This document shows positions 9,582-18,387 of a stretch of DNA of 64,000 nucleotides, one piece after another. Origin of the DNA: Rhodococcus erythropolis NBRC 15567 (GTDB lineage: Bacteria > Actinomycetota > Actinomycetes > Mycobacteriales > Mycobacteriaceae); NCBI RefSeq assembly GCF_001552595.1, contig NZ_BCRM01000025.1:49254-113253 (forward strand). Reading direction: 5' to 3'. The notes beneath the pieces were generated by a model that worked only from the letters and a program-made list of their open reading frames with translations, was not told the origin of the DNA and made no database searches. Positions within the stretch are counted from its first letter, which is position 1, and each line of letters opens with the position of its first letter. Made by a program: the position numbers and the translations under genes.

Positions 9582-9644
9582 CAAGGTAGAGGTTACCTGG
9601 GAGTAGTGCCGACGGCTCCGACTCGAGTGGTTACTCTCGTCGTC

Positions 9645-10121
9645 GTGCCCGAAACACCTGCAAGTCACCAGCACGAACCCCATGTCCCGCTGCCCGTCGA
9701 GATTCCTGTCACGACGGACATCGCCGACGACGCGATGGACCTGAAAACGCAGATCGTCCGGTTCGTCGCGACGGGTGGGCTGTCGGCGGTCGTGGACTAC
9801 GGGCTGTACGCATTCCTGTTCAAGGTCGTCGGCCTCGATCTGAGCGTGGCCAAGTCGATCAGCTTTATCGCCGGCACTACGACGGCGTATCTGATCAACC
9901 GGCGGTGGACGTTCAAGGCCGAGCCTTCTCGCGCCCGCTTCATCGCTGTTGTCGTGCTGTACGCGGTCACTTTTGCGGTTCAGGTCGGGCTCAACGCGCT
10001 GATGGTGCATGTGCTCGCCGACGAGTGGTGGCGCATGCCGCTGGCCTTCGTCATCGCACAGGGCACCGCGACGGTCATCAACTTCATCGTTCAGCGGGCA
10101 GTGATCTTCAAGATCAAGTAA
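9645..10121 (+). CDS. GtrA-family membrane protein (Rv3789-like)
   Basis: Four-TM GtrA-family protein, 158 residues if GTG 9645 is used, 128 from ATG 9735. Motifs: '[16 protein letters not shown]' opening helix 1, '[11 protein letters not shown]' after helix 2, '[10 protein letters not shown]' at the end. Mycobacterial Rv3789 next to dprE1 was proposed as a decaprenyl-phosphoryl-arabinose flippase or as an anchor for arabinosyltransferases. Here it is divergent from dprE1 (63-bp gap), whereas in mycobacteria it is upstream in the same direction. No clear Shine-Dalgarno precedes either start, so exact N-terminus is uncertain. Confidence 0.82.
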   Translation: MPETPASHQHEPHVPLPVEIPVTTDIADDAMDLKTQIVRFVATGGLSAVVDYGLYAFLFKVVGLDLSVAKSISFIAGTTTAYLINRRWTFKAEPSRARFIAVVVLYAVTFAVQVGLNALMVHVLADEWWRMPLAFVIAQGTATVINFIVQRAVIFKIK

Positions 10122-10175
10122 CGGTTCGGGGTGGATTAGCGCATTCGTCCGGTTTCGTGGGAGAGAATCGAGCCC

Positions 10176-11093
10176 ATGATCATCGTTCTCGATTCTTCGG
10201 CCCTGACCAGGGGCGCACGGTTCGACGCCGCCATCGCCGACGCTCGCGCACTCGGACACCGCGTCGTCGTGCCGCGATTGGTCGTCCTCGAAGTTGCGAG
10301 CCGCTACCGCGAGGAATCGGCGGAGATGATCGCGGCCCTGAGCGTCCAGGCGCGCATGTACGACCGACTGGGGTTGCGGCGCGACCTCACGAGGTTCGTC
10401 GACGCGGCTCACGACAAGGCCGACGGCTACGTCGACGACGTGATCGAAGACCTCGTGGCGATCGGCGTCGAAGTGGTCGATCCAGTCGACGTGTCGCATC
10501 TCGAGGTGGCCGAGAGGGCGATCTCGCTGCGTCGGCCCTATACCGACAAGAAGAAGAGAGACGGCTACCCGGCGACGCTGAACTGGCTGACCGTGCTCGA
10601 TCTCGCCGACCGTAACCCGGAGGTCGACGTCATCTGGGTCAGTTCCGACGCACGGGCATACGGCGACGGCGAAGACGGGGTCTGGCACGCGGATCTCGCG
10701 CGTGAACTGGCATCGCGCGGCCTCGAGTATCGGGTCCGCTGGGCGTCGGACATCCCGGTGATCGACGGACCGGTGCAGGTGGAGCAGGTGGCTGAGGTCG
10801 CGCCCGAGGCCCCGGTTGCTCAGGGCTTCGTGGAGCCGGAAGCGGTCGTTCCAGCAGAGATTCCCGAACCCGAGGTTCCGGCGGCGCCCGTCGTTCCGGA
10901 GGCACCGGCATCAGCTCCCGCACCCAAGCCCGTACAGCGCGCAGCGCGGACGAGAGTTGCGCCGCAGCGCATCGAACCCGCCCCGAAAGCTCAGTCCGGT
11001 GGACTGCGCGGTCTGGGCAAGGTCATCGGCGGGCGGAAACGAAAGGTCACGATCGTCGACGATCTCGACGAAGTCGACCTCTTCGGTGCCTGA
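10176..11093 (+). CDS. PIN-like domain protein with Pro/Ala-rich tail
   Basis: 305 residues. The first about 190 form a PIN-like nuclease fold: '[11 protein letters not shown]' (first Asp), '[10 protein letters not shown]' (Glu), '[14 protein letters not shown]' and '[11 protein letters not shown]' (late Asp), matching the acidic pocket of PIN RNases of the DUF4935 type. Residues about 195-265 are low-complexity Val/Pro/Glu/Ala, followed by a basic end. There is no adjacent antitoxin gene, so it does not look like VapC of a toxin-antitoxin pair. RNA target unknown. GGGAGAG lies 10 nt before the ATG. Confidence 0.65.
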   Translation: MIIVLDSSALTRGARFDAAIADARALGHRVVVPRLVVLEVASRYREESAEMIAALSVQARMYDRLGLRRDLTRFVDAAHDKADGYVDDVIEDLVAIGVEVVDPVDVSHLEVAERAISLRRPYTDKKKRDGYPATLNWLTVLDLADRNPEVDVIWVSSDARAYGDGEDGVWHADLARELASRGLEYRVRWASDIPVIDGPVQVEQVAEVAPEAPVAQGFVEPEAVVPAEIPEPEVPAAPVVPEAPASAPAPKPVQRAARTRVAPQRIEPAPKAQSGGLRGLGKVIGGRKRKVTIVDDLDEVDLFGA

Positions 11094-11112
11094 TCGCTTC
11101 TAATCTGGACAG

Positions 11113-12096
11113 ATGTCTCTGTTGCCGACAGTCAGTCGTAGGACCGGAACTCGATACGGCAGGCCGAGTATCGAATCGCAGGTCCTCTACAACGCGTGTC
11201 GATGGATGCTTCGGCCCGTAGTTGGGATCGCGCCGCTGACGCCTGGCGCAATGCGCCGCGCCGCAGTTCTGGACTCGGCCGCGGGTGTACGCATTCCCTC
11301 CGGGATCGATCGGGAAGCGATTCGTTTTCCAGGTTTCGACGGTGAACTCGTCCGGACAGCAGGCTCGACGGCCGATCTGCGCGACGGTGTAGTTCTATAC
11401 CTGCACGGCGGCGGGTTCATGTGCTGCGGGCTCAACACGCATCGGCCGGTCGTTGCCGGCATCGCCAAGCGAACCGGCCTTCCGGTCCTGCACATCGCGT
11501 ATCGGCAGTTGCCGAGTACGAGCATCAGCGGGTCCGTCGACGACTGCCTCGATGCATACCGGTGGCTTCTCGAACAGGGAGCTTTTCCGGAAAAGGTTGT
11601 CTTCGTTGGTGATTCGGCCGGAGGTTTCCTGGTCTTCGCGACGGCGCTTGCAGCAGTTTCCGCGGGGCTCGAGGTTCCGGCCGGCCTGGTCGGGCTCTCA
11701 CCGCTCCTCGATCTCGATTGCACCACCAAATCGGTCCATGCCAACGCTCGACGCGACGTGATCGCCCCGGTGTCGGCATTGATGGCGATCGGAAAGCTTG
11801 GCGGACAGACGAACTCGCCCGTCGACGGCGATCTTGCCGCGTTGCCGCCGTCGTTGCTGATCGCCGCCGAATCCGAGGTGCTCAGAGTCGATTCGGAGGT
11901 GATGGCGCAACGGCTCGCCGCCGCGGGGGTGCCGTGCTCGCTGCAGATCTGGAACGGCCAGGTTCACGCATTTCCCGCCGTCTGGCCTGGCTTGCCGGAG
12001 AGCCGCGCCGCGCTACGTGACGTTGCCAGGTTCATTCGCTCCAGGCTCGATGCGATCCCGCCCCAGGCTGCGGGCGAAAGTTGTTCGGGAAGTTGA
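11113..12096 (+). CDS. Alpha/beta hydrolase, hormone-sensitive lipase type
   Basis: 327 residues. The oxyanion motif 'YLHGGGFMCCG' (about residue 95) and nucleophile elbow 'GDSAGG' (about 167) mark the HSL/GDXG esterase family; the C-terminal His is in 'GQVHAFPA' and the acid lies in 'VDSEVMAQ' or nearby. Cytosolic carboxylesterase on short-chain esters is the family activity; substrate unknown. Starts 19 bp after the PIN gene, so possibly cotranscribed, and faces a TetR gene 13 bp away. Confidence 0.85.
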   Translation: MSLLPTVSRRTGTRYGRPSIESQVLYNACRWMLRPVVGIAPLTPGAMRRAAVLDSAAGVRIPSGIDREAIRFPGFDGELVRTAGSTADLRDGVVLYLHGGGFMCCGLNTHRPVVAGIAKRTGLPVLHIAYRQLPSTSISGSVDDCLDAYRWLLEQGAFPEKVVFVGDSAGGFLVFATALAAVSAGLEVPAGLVGLSPLLDLDCTTKSVHANARRDVIAPVSALMAIGKLGGQTNSPVDGDLAALPPSLLIAAESEVLRVDSEVMAQRLAAAGVPCSLQIWNGQVHAFPAVWPGLPESRAALRDVARFIRSRLDAIPPQAAGESCSGS

Positions 12097-12109
12097 ACTT
12101 CCGGTTCGC

Positions 12110-12736
12110 CTATGGATTCTCGTGTGCTGCCGGATTCTCGTGCCCTGACGTTGCGGTAGATGCCATCGCGCGGGCATAGATCGATTCGAGTTCGGTTACC
12201 GCCGAACGTCGATCGACGTTGTCGGGATCGAGGCGATGTTGGAGGTTGATCCCGAGAGTGCCGGCCAGAAGGGTGACGGCAACCAACTCCGGATTGGCGA
12301 CCGGTGTGTCGATCGAACGCAGGTAGTCCGCGTACAGCGTTCGCATTGCGACGTACTGCTCTGCGTAGGTCTCGCGGATGGTGGACCCGGGAATCACGGC
12401 TTCGATCAGGATGGTCGAGAAAATTCGTGCCTCGGGGTACGACATCAACACGAAGTTGGCTTCGATCAATGCTTCGATTCCGGTCGCCGAGGATGATGCC
12501 AACTCTGCGCGCAACTTCTCCATGCCCCACCGGAATGCGTCCTCGACGACGGCTCGTAGAAGCCCGTCTTTCGATCCGAAGTGCCAGGCCACAGACCCTC
12601 GGCTGATGCCGGATCTTTCCGCCACGGCTTGTACGGACATAGCGGCCGACCCGCCTTCCGCAGCCAGTTCGGCCGCGGCCTTCACCAGTCGCCGTCTGGT
12701 TTCCTCGGAAATCTCCTGCTTGCGTGTCGACGCCAT
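12110..12736 (-). CDS. TetR-family regulator of the adjacent catabolic operon
   Basis: 208 residues. HTH at about 10-57 with 'MSVQAVAERSGISRGSVAWHFGSKDGLL'-type recognition helix. ATG 12736 is chosen because AAGGCAGG precedes it by about 8 nt and homologs start with a short basic stretch; the longer frame upstream is Arg-rich out-of-character sequence. The C-terminus ends in a repeat of 'HENP'. Divergent from the cyclase-FAH-thiolase-ligase operon, which it probably represses. Confidence 0.85.
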   Translation of the reverse strand: MASTRKQEISEETRRRLVKAAAELAAEGGSAAMSVQAVAERSGISRGSVAWHFGSKDGLLRAVVEDAFRWGMEKLRAELASSSATGIEALIEANFVLMSYPEARIFSTILIEAVIPGSTIRETYAEQYVAMRTLYADYLRSIDTPVANPELVAVTLLAGTLGINLQHRLDPDNVDRRSAVTELESIYARAMASTATSGHENPAAHENP

Positions 12737-12890
12737 TCGGTGTTCCTGCCTTCTTTCGTTCTCGAGTGCAGCCAATTCCGGCACGCGGTGACGTCGACGT
12801 GCCCGTCGGGGCCGAGACCTGCGCACCGGCACTCATGCTACGAGGCCGGTCATCGGACGGCCGTATTCCTCTCGCGACACCCTCTTGCCT

Positions 12891-12923
12891 ATGTTGATCG
12901 TCCAGTTCTATGCTGAGCGTCCA
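12891..12923 (+). promoter_or_regulatory. 19-bp-spaced direct repeat before catabolic operon
   Basis: Two 14-mers of form ATGYTGAKCGTCCA (12891-12904 and 12910-12923) differ at two positions and are 19 bp apart. They sit 25 bp before the operon start and on the side of the divergent TetR gene. A direct repeat on nearly two helical turns suits a regulator bound on one DNA face; overlap with the promoter suggests repression. Inferred only. Confidence 0.4.
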
Positions 12924-12947
12924 ATAACTTAACGGAAATGGGCGGAC

Positions 12948-13739
12948 ATGGAACTCATCGATCTGACTAGAACTCTCGATCCGGCCGATCGGGAACTGCT
13001 CCCCGAGGGTTTGAAGGCACTGGCTTCCGTCGTTGCCCCCTCGGTGACCTACTCGCACCCCGCAGGTGCCGGACGCGACGAGTTCGCGGCAGCACTGCAG
13101 TGCGGAATTCATGATCTTCCGGACGGTGAGGGGTGGGGATCGGAGATGTTGAGTGAGTTCAACAGCCATCTGGGCACACACGTCGACGCGCCGTTGCACT
13201 ACGGATCAACCTCGGAGGGTAAGCCTTCTCGCACGATCACAGACATCGCGTTGGATGAATTGTTCTGCGAGACAGTGGTGCTCGACCTGCGCGGCCGGTG
13301 CGAGGCGAATCAGCCGATCTCGGTGGACGCGCTGAAAGCTGCCCTGGCGGAAAACGGTGCGTCCGTTCCCCAGGATGGTGCCGTGTTGCTCCGTACCGGA
13401 CAAGAGAGCTTCACCTTGGCTGATCCAGGGTTCTTTCAGTATCCAGGGATGAGTCGCGAAGGCACGCTGTTTCTCGCCGAGCAAGGCGCGAAGGTGCTGG
13501 GCACCGACGCTGCCGGCTGGGACTTGAGCTTTGCAGTCATGGCACAGAAATTTCGTGACACCGGCGACAACTCGGTTCTCTGGGACGGGCACCGGGCCGG
13601 ACGCGAACGTGAAGTATTCATCGTTCAGCAACTGGCGAACCTCGCCGCGCTTCCGCCCTCGGGATTTCATGTGGCGTTTTTCCCGATCAAGCTTGCGCGA
13701 GCCAGCGCTGCCCCGGCTCGTGTGGTCGCGTTCGTCTGA
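12948..13739 (+). CDS. Cyclase/kynurenine-formamidase-like metal hydrolase
   Basis: 263 residues of the cyclase family (PF04199). The metal-binding motif H74-x-GTH78-x-D80-xxx-H84 ('HLGTHVDAPLH') is intact. Members hydrolyse amides, lactones or esters with Zn or Mn, kynurenine formamidase being the best known. No tryptophan-catabolic partner is present; the neighbours are an FAH-type hydrolase, a thiolase and an acyl-CoA ligase, so ring-fission or lactone hydrolysis in a carboxylic-acid catabolic route is more likely. First gene of the operon, with GGGCGG upstream. Confidence 0.8.
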   Translation: MELIDLTRTLDPADRELLPEGLKALASVVAPSVTYSHPAGAGRDEFAAALQCGIHDLPDGEGWGSEMLSEFNSHLGTHVDAPLHYGSTSEGKPSRTITDIALDELFCETVVLDLRGRCEANQPISVDALKAALAENGASVPQDGAVLLRTGQESFTLADPGFFQYPGMSREGTLFLAEQGAKVLGTDAAGWDLSFAVMAQKFRDTGDNSVLWDGHRAGREREVFIVQQLANLAALPPSGFHVAFFPIKLARASAAPARVVAFV

Positions 13740-13792
13740 GCAAAATTCCTGCCTCACCTAACGAACAATTCAGTGAAAGGTATTGACTCACA

Positions 13793-14725
13793 GTGAAACT
13801 TGCGACCGTCGAATACGAAAAGACCCAGCAGACGGCTCTGGTGACGGGCAGCGGCGAGCAACTGTTGTTACTCGAGCGAGCTCATCATGATGTGACGGGA
13901 AAACCGGCTCCAGAACTGGAAACCATGCAGACCATCATCGAAGGTGGTCCGGCGGCACGGGAGATCCTGGATCGGCTCGCAGACGAGCAGCCGGCAAGTG
14001 CGATCGTCGACGCGGGTGATGTGCGCTGGATGTCGCCGCTTCCTCAGCCGGTCCAGATCCGAGACTTCGGCTGCTTCATGGATCACTTCCGCAACGCTCG
14101 CGCCCGAATTCAAGGGGTCGCACTCGAGGACGTCGAACTGCCGAAGATCCAGTTGGAGCGCCCGCTGTATTACATAGCGAACCGATTGGCGGTGACCGGA
14201 CACGAATCTGAGGTCGTGTGGCCCGAGTACTCGAGCCTGCGCGATTACGAACTCGAATTCGCCTGTGTGTTGGGGCGCGGTGGAAGCGACATCTCACGAG
14301 CGGATGCCCCTGCGCATATCTTCGGTTACACCATCTTCAACGATTTCAGCGCCCGCGATACTCAGCTCGAGGAGATCTCCACCGGACTCGGTCTCAGTAA
14401 GAGCAAGGACTTTTCGAACGCGAATGCCCTCGGCCCCTGGATCGTGACGGCCGACGAAGTCGGAGACCCGTACCAGCTCGAGATGACCGCGAGAATCAAC
14501 GGAGACGAGGTGAGCCGAGGAACCAGCGCCGACATGGACCATCGTTTCGAGGACGTGATTTCGTTCGCCTCGACTTCCACGCGGCTGTACCCGGGTGAAG
14601 TCTTCTGTTCCGGCACCGTGCCGAGTGGATGCGGCTTGGAACACGGGCGGTTCCTCGAACCGGGAGACGTAGTCGAACTCGAGGTCGCCGGCCTCGGTGT
14701 ATTGAGGAATCGAGTGGTGGCGTGA
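13793..14725 (+). CDS. Fumarylacetoacetate hydrolase family protein
   Basis: 310 residues, GTG start preceded by GAAAGG. C-terminal FAH fold from about residue 85: 'DYELEFACVLGRGG' supplies the metal-binding Glu pair, then 'IFGYTIFNDFSARD' and 'GLGLSKSKDF'. Family members cleave C-C bonds in beta-diketones or hydrate/decarboxylate dienoates. The N-terminal 80 residues are the small family N-domain. Its stop overlaps the thiolase start by 4 bp (GTGA). Confidence 0.88.
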   Translation: MKLATVEYEKTQQTALVTGSGEQLLLLERAHHDVTGKPAPELETMQTIIEGGPAAREILDRLADEQPASAIVDAGDVRWMSPLPQPVQIRDFGCFMDHFRNARARIQGVALEDVELPKIQLERPLYYIANRLAVTGHESEVVWPEYSSLRDYELEFACVLGRGGSDISRADAPAHIFGYTIFNDFSARDTQLEEISTGLGLSKSKDFSNANALGPWIVTADEVGDPYQLEMTARINGDEVSRGTSADMDHRFEDVISFASTSTRLYPGEVFCSGTVPSGCGLEHGRFLEPGDVVELEVAGLGVLRNRVVA

Positions 14726-15960
14726 GCGGCGAAGTCATGGTTCTCGGTGTCGGCGCGACTCCCTTCGGGCGGCACGCGGATACCTCGGCCTCGGAATTGG
14801 CGGGGCGTGCAGCGATCGACGCCGTCGAAGACGCGGGCCTGACCCGCGGTGACGTCGGTGCAGTCTTCTACGCGACCGTCAGTCAGAAGGCGATCGACCG
14901 GCAGCACATGATCCCAGGCCAGATTGCCTTGAGGCCTTACGGTTTCGGTGGAGTCCCGGTCGTCAATGTCGAAAATGCCTGCGCCGGCGGGGCAACGGCA
15001 CTCTGGCTGGCGATCGCCCACGTTCGCGCCGGTCTGTCCGAGGTCGCATTGGCGGTCGGGGTGGACAAGCTGGTGTGCTCGGATCCCGCTCGAAGTCTGG
15101 AGGTGTTCGACGGTGCACTCGACGTTGCGCATCGCGACGAGACGCTCGCCGGCCTTGCCTCACTCTCCGCTCCGGTGCCGGGTGAACTCGGATCGCAGGG
15201 TGAGCGGTCGGTGTTCATGGAGATCTACGCTTCTCTTGCTCGGGCGCACATGGAGAGATTCGGAACGACCGAGTTCGAACTCGCGTCCGTAGCAGCCAAA
15301 AATCATGCGCATTCCGTGCACAATCCGTGGTCGCACTTTCGCAAACCCTTCACTGTCGACGAGGTGCTTGCCGCGAGGCGAGTCGCGTGGCCTCTGACCG
15401 TTCCGATGTGTTCGCCCGTCAGTGACGGTGCGGCGGCAATTGTTGTGACGACTGCAGACTTTGCGCGAAGGCATGATTCCTCTCGGCGGGCGGCGCGGGT
15501 ACTCGGTTGCAGCTTGGTGTCAGGCACGGATCGGGCCGCAGATGACGTCGAGAGTCACATCGGTCGCCGAGCGGCAATGAGCGCATACGAGGAAGCCGGA
15601 GTCGGGCCAGGCGATGTGGATGTGGCAGAGGTCCACGACGCCACGGCCTTCGGTGAAGTACAGCAGGTCGAGAATTTGGGGTTCTGCCCGATCGGTGAGG
15701 GCGGCGCGTGGTCTGCGTCCGGTGCGAGTTCATTGGGAGGCGTGCGTCCGGTCAATCCGTCAGGTGGGCTCGAATCCCGTGGTCATCCGGTCTCGGCAAC
15801 GGGACTAGCGCAGGTCTTCGAACTTGTCACGCAGTTGCGTGGACAAGCAGCGCGGCGACAGGTTCCCGGGGCTCGAATCGCGGTCGCAGAGAACGGCGGA
15901 GGTCTCTACGGCATCGAGGAAGCCGTCGCCGCGGTCACGATCTTGGGAGGGCCACGATGA
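14722..15960 (+). CDS. Thiolase-family protein (SCP-x-like acetyl-CoA acyltransferase)
   Basis: 412 residues beginning at GTG 14722 in a 4-bp overlap with the FAH gene. Nucleophile C87 is in 'VENACAGGATAL'; 'EVHDATAFGE' and 'SRGHPVSATGLAQ' supply the His motifs of SCP-x-type thiolases rather than the FadA type, which would end with a second Cys. Such enzymes thiolytically cleave 3-ketoacyl-CoA, often with branched or sterol side chains. Its stop overlaps the ligase start (ATGA). Confidence 0.87.
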   Translation: MSGEVMVLGVGATPFGRHADTSASELAGRAAIDAVEDAGLTRGDVGAVFYATVSQKAIDRQHMIPGQIALRPYGFGGVPVVNVENACAGGATALWLAIAHVRAGLSEVALAVGVDKLVCSDPARSLEVFDGALDVAHRDETLAGLASLSAPVPGELGSQGERSVFMEIYASLARAHMERFGTTEFELASVAAKNHAHSVHNPWSHFRKPFTVDEVLAARRVAWPLTVPMCSPVSDGAAAIVVTTADFARRHDSSRRAARVLGCSLVSGTDRAADDVESHIGRRAAMSAYEEAGVGPGDVDVAEVHDATAFGEVQQVENLGFCPIGEGGAWSASGASSLGGVRPVNPSGGLESRGHPVSATGLAQVFELVTQLRGQAARRQVPGARIAVAENGGGLYGIEEAVAAVTILGGPR

Positions 15961-17504
15961 ACGCGGACATGATGAACGATGAACCGATGGCGCCAGGCTT
16001 GCACGAGCAAGCGGGATATGCGGATCTGATTCTGTCGGCGCTGCGACGCCGACCAGACCACATCGCGTTTCGATTCACGGATCGGAACGGTGATCGGGCC
16101 GAGCTGACATATCGGCAGACCGCGGAACAGATCGAGCGGATTGCAGGTGTCCTCAGTAGCCTCGCTCTGCCGGACGGAGGCGGGGTAGCCCTGCTTGCGG
16201 GTCCGTGTCCTGAAGCATTCACGGTCATGGCGGCAGCGTGTCTGGCGGGCGTGCGCTACACGGCACTCCATCCGCTCGCGACCGAAGAGAACGACAGGAT
16301 GGTGCTGAAAGACAGTGGTACCGATCTCCTGTTGGTTGCCGACGGACACTTCCAGACGCGCGCCGAAGCGGCGCAGACTCGAGTGATGTCACTGTCAGCC
16401 CTCGAATCAGCGTGTGAATTGGCTACGGCGGGAACAGGTTCAGACTTCGGCGGTCAGGGTCGAGCTTTGTATCTCTTCTACACCGGTGGAACTACCGGTG
16501 AGCCGAAGGGCGTCATGCTCAGGGACCGATCTTTGGTCGCCAATGCCTGGGCCTGCACCACGTGGGAGTGGCCGGCTGATACCACCATGCTGCTCACCAC
16601 GCCGATGTCTCATGCTGCCGGTCTGCTCGTCGCACCCGGTCTGCAGCGAGGTGCAAGCTTCGAGTTGCACAGGTCGTTCGACCCGGACAGGGTTGTCGAC
16701 GCCATCGAAAATGACGGAGTCACAGCTACATTCGTCGTTCCTACGATGCTCTACGCCTTGCTCGACCATCCACGCCTGTCGGATGCGAATCTGTCCGGGC
16801 TGAACTGGATGCTTTACGGCGCTGCACCCATCGACCCCACCAGGCTCGCGCAGGCAGGGGCGGTGTTCGGGCCGATCCTGAGCCAGCACTACGGTCAGGC
16901 CGAAGCCCCGAATGCGTTGACGGTGCTCGATACACGTGAGCACACGGACGATCCCGCAGTTCTGGGGAGTTGTGGGCGCGCGATGCCAGGTGTCGAAGTG
17001 GTGTTGTTCGACGAGCAGGGAAACGAGACCGCGACGGGCGTACCCGGCGAGCTTTGTGTGCGAGGTCCGCTCGTGATGGACGGCTATTGGAACAAACCTG
17101 AACAAACCGCTGCAGCGCTCGCGAATGGATGGTTGCACACCGGCGACGTTGCTCGGATCGACGAAACTGGGCTCATCTCGATCGTCGACCGCATCAAGGA
17201 CACGATCATCAGTGGTGGATTCAACGTCTACCCGCGCGAAGTCGAGGACTCACTCGGACATCATCCCGCAGTGGCCGCCTGTGCAGTATTCGGTGTCCCC
17301 GATCCTCAATGGGGAGAAGCGGTTACCGCGGCAGTCGTACTGAAGACGGGATGGTCGGTCACGCCCGAGCAGCTCGTCGCACACGTGAGATCACACAAGG
17401 GCCCGATCTGGGCGCCCAAGGAGATTTCAATTGTGGAAGCGTTGCCGCTCACTGCTTTGGGGAAGGTCGACAAGAAGGCACTCCGAGGCGCTTCACAGAC
17501 CTAG
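15957..17504 (+). CDS. AMP-dependent acyl-CoA synthetase
   Basis: 515 residues. ANL-superfamily motifs in order: P-loop 'YTGGTTGEPKGVM' (about 180), 'YGQAEAPNALT' (A5), 'LHTGDVARID' (A7), 'RIKDTIISGGFNVYPREVED' (A8 hinge) and catalytic Lys in 'TALGKVDKKAL'. It activates a carboxylic acid to its CoA thioester, presumably the first step of the pathway encoded by the three genes upstream. Starts at ATG 15957 overlapping the thiolase stop. Its 3' end overlaps the convergent ATP-grasp gene by 12 bp. Confidence 0.9.
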   Translation: MNADMMNDEPMAPGLHEQAGYADLILSALRRRPDHIAFRFTDRNGDRAELTYRQTAEQIERIAGVLSSLALPDGGGVALLAGPCPEAFTVMAAACLAGVRYTALHPLATEENDRMVLKDSGTDLLLVADGHFQTRAEAAQTRVMSLSALESACELATAGTGSDFGGQGRALYLFYTGGTTGEPKGVMLRDRSLVANAWACTTWEWPADTTMLLTTPMSHAAGLLVAPGLQRGASFELHRSFDPDRVVDAIENDGVTATFVVPTMLYALLDHPRLSDANLSGLNWMLYGAAPIDPTRLAQAGAVFGPILSQHYGQAEAPNALTVLDTREHTDDPAVLGSCGRAMPGVEVVLFDEQGNETATGVPGELCVRGPLVMDGYWNKPEQTAAALANGWLHTGDVARIDETGLISIVDRIKDTIISGGFNVYPREVEDSLGHHPAVAACAVFGVPDPQWGEAVTAAVVLKTGWSVTPEQLVAHVRSHKGPIWAPKEISIVEALPLTALGKVDKKALRGASQT

Positions 17505-18353
17505 AGACGCGACAACTGCCCGTGCGAGGGCGTCGGCAGATCCCGGGGCGAATGGCAGAAAGAGTTCGGGCTCGATCAGTTCCACTTCCATGAGCAGTGG
17601 TTGATCCACCGGCCCCACGACGTCCACACGCGCATAAAGCAATTCGCCGGGGCCGCATGGGGTCGCGGCCAGTGCCGCGTCGGCCACCGCGAGTTCGGCG
17701 GCGGAAGGCTCGTGGAGGTAGTTGGTTCCGCCGTGGAATTCCTGCACGCGGAAGTCGTTGGTGGCCGGGATCTTCCGGACGGCGTGGGAGTAGCGTCCGC
17801 CGAGGTGGATGATCGAGCGCTCGCCGTCTACGACGTCCGAGATGAAGGGCTGGACCAGAGCGTCGTTGCCACTCTCGAGGATTGAACTGAGGTGAGCGTG
17901 GGCCTGTTCGGACCCGGCGGCAAACTTTCCCACTCCGACAGCGCCGGCGGACACTGCAGGCTTGACGATGACGTCGGCACCCTCGAACGAAGGGAGGGTG
18001 AGTGTTTCGCTCTTTCCGGCAGCGATCACAGCGGTTGGGACGATAGGTACGCCGGCCGCGGCAAGTTCGGTGAGGTATCCCTTGTGGGCGTTCCACTCGA
18101 CGATCGGGAGCGGGTTGGCGATCGGGGCGGTCAGCTGATCGAGAACGGCAAGAAATTCGTCGAGGCGCTGGGTGTAGTCCCAGGTCGACCGGATCAGAAC
18201 CAGGTCGGCGTCGATATCGAGGAGGGACCGGCTCGACCACGGCGCCATTGTCGACGCAACGCCGTAGGTGGTGAGAGCTTCCATGACGAGTTTGCTTTCG
18301 ACATCCGCCTCGCGGGCGGCGCCGTCACAGGTGAGCAGGAGAACCGTGGTCAT
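17493..18353 (-). CDS. ATP-grasp superfamily ligase
   Basis: 286 residues. N-terminal pre-ATP-grasp domain with 'IRSTWDYTQRLDEF', a pattern typical of the RimK/glutathione-synthetase-like cluster, then 'VIVKPAVSAGAVGVGKF' (ATP-binding Lys and loop), 'LVQPFISDVVDGERSI' and metal ligands near 'LMEVELIEPELF'. These enzymes join a carboxylate to an amine or thiol through an acyl-phosphate. Substrate unknown; no peptide precursor gene is adjacent. Confidence 0.78.
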   Translation of the reverse strand: MTTVLLLTCDGAAREADVESKLVMEALTTYGVASTMAPWSSRSLLDIDADLVLIRSTWDYTQRLDEFLAVLDQLTAPIANPLPIVEWNAHKGYLTELAAAGVPIVPTAVIAAGKSETLTLPSFEGADVIVKPAVSAGAVGVGKFAAGSEQAHAHLSSILESGNDALVQPFISDVVDGERSIIHLGGRYSHAVRKIPATNDFRVQEFHGGTNYLHEPSAAELAVADAALAATPCGPGELLYARVDVVGPVDQPLLMEVELIEPELFLPFAPGSADALARAVVASLGL

Positions 18354-18387
18354 GCCACGATGCTTTCACGGCTGGCGCCTTGTCCGA

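Noticed and set aside
8148..10688. Long minus-strand frame continuing upstream of dprE1 for about 370 more codons
   Set aside because: The extension runs antisense through the GtrA and PIN-like genes and has biased, domain-free composition; DprE1 begins at 9581.
10176..11093. VapC toxin of a VapBC pair
   Set aside because: The protein is far longer than VapC, carries a Pro-rich tail, and no small antitoxin gene precedes it.
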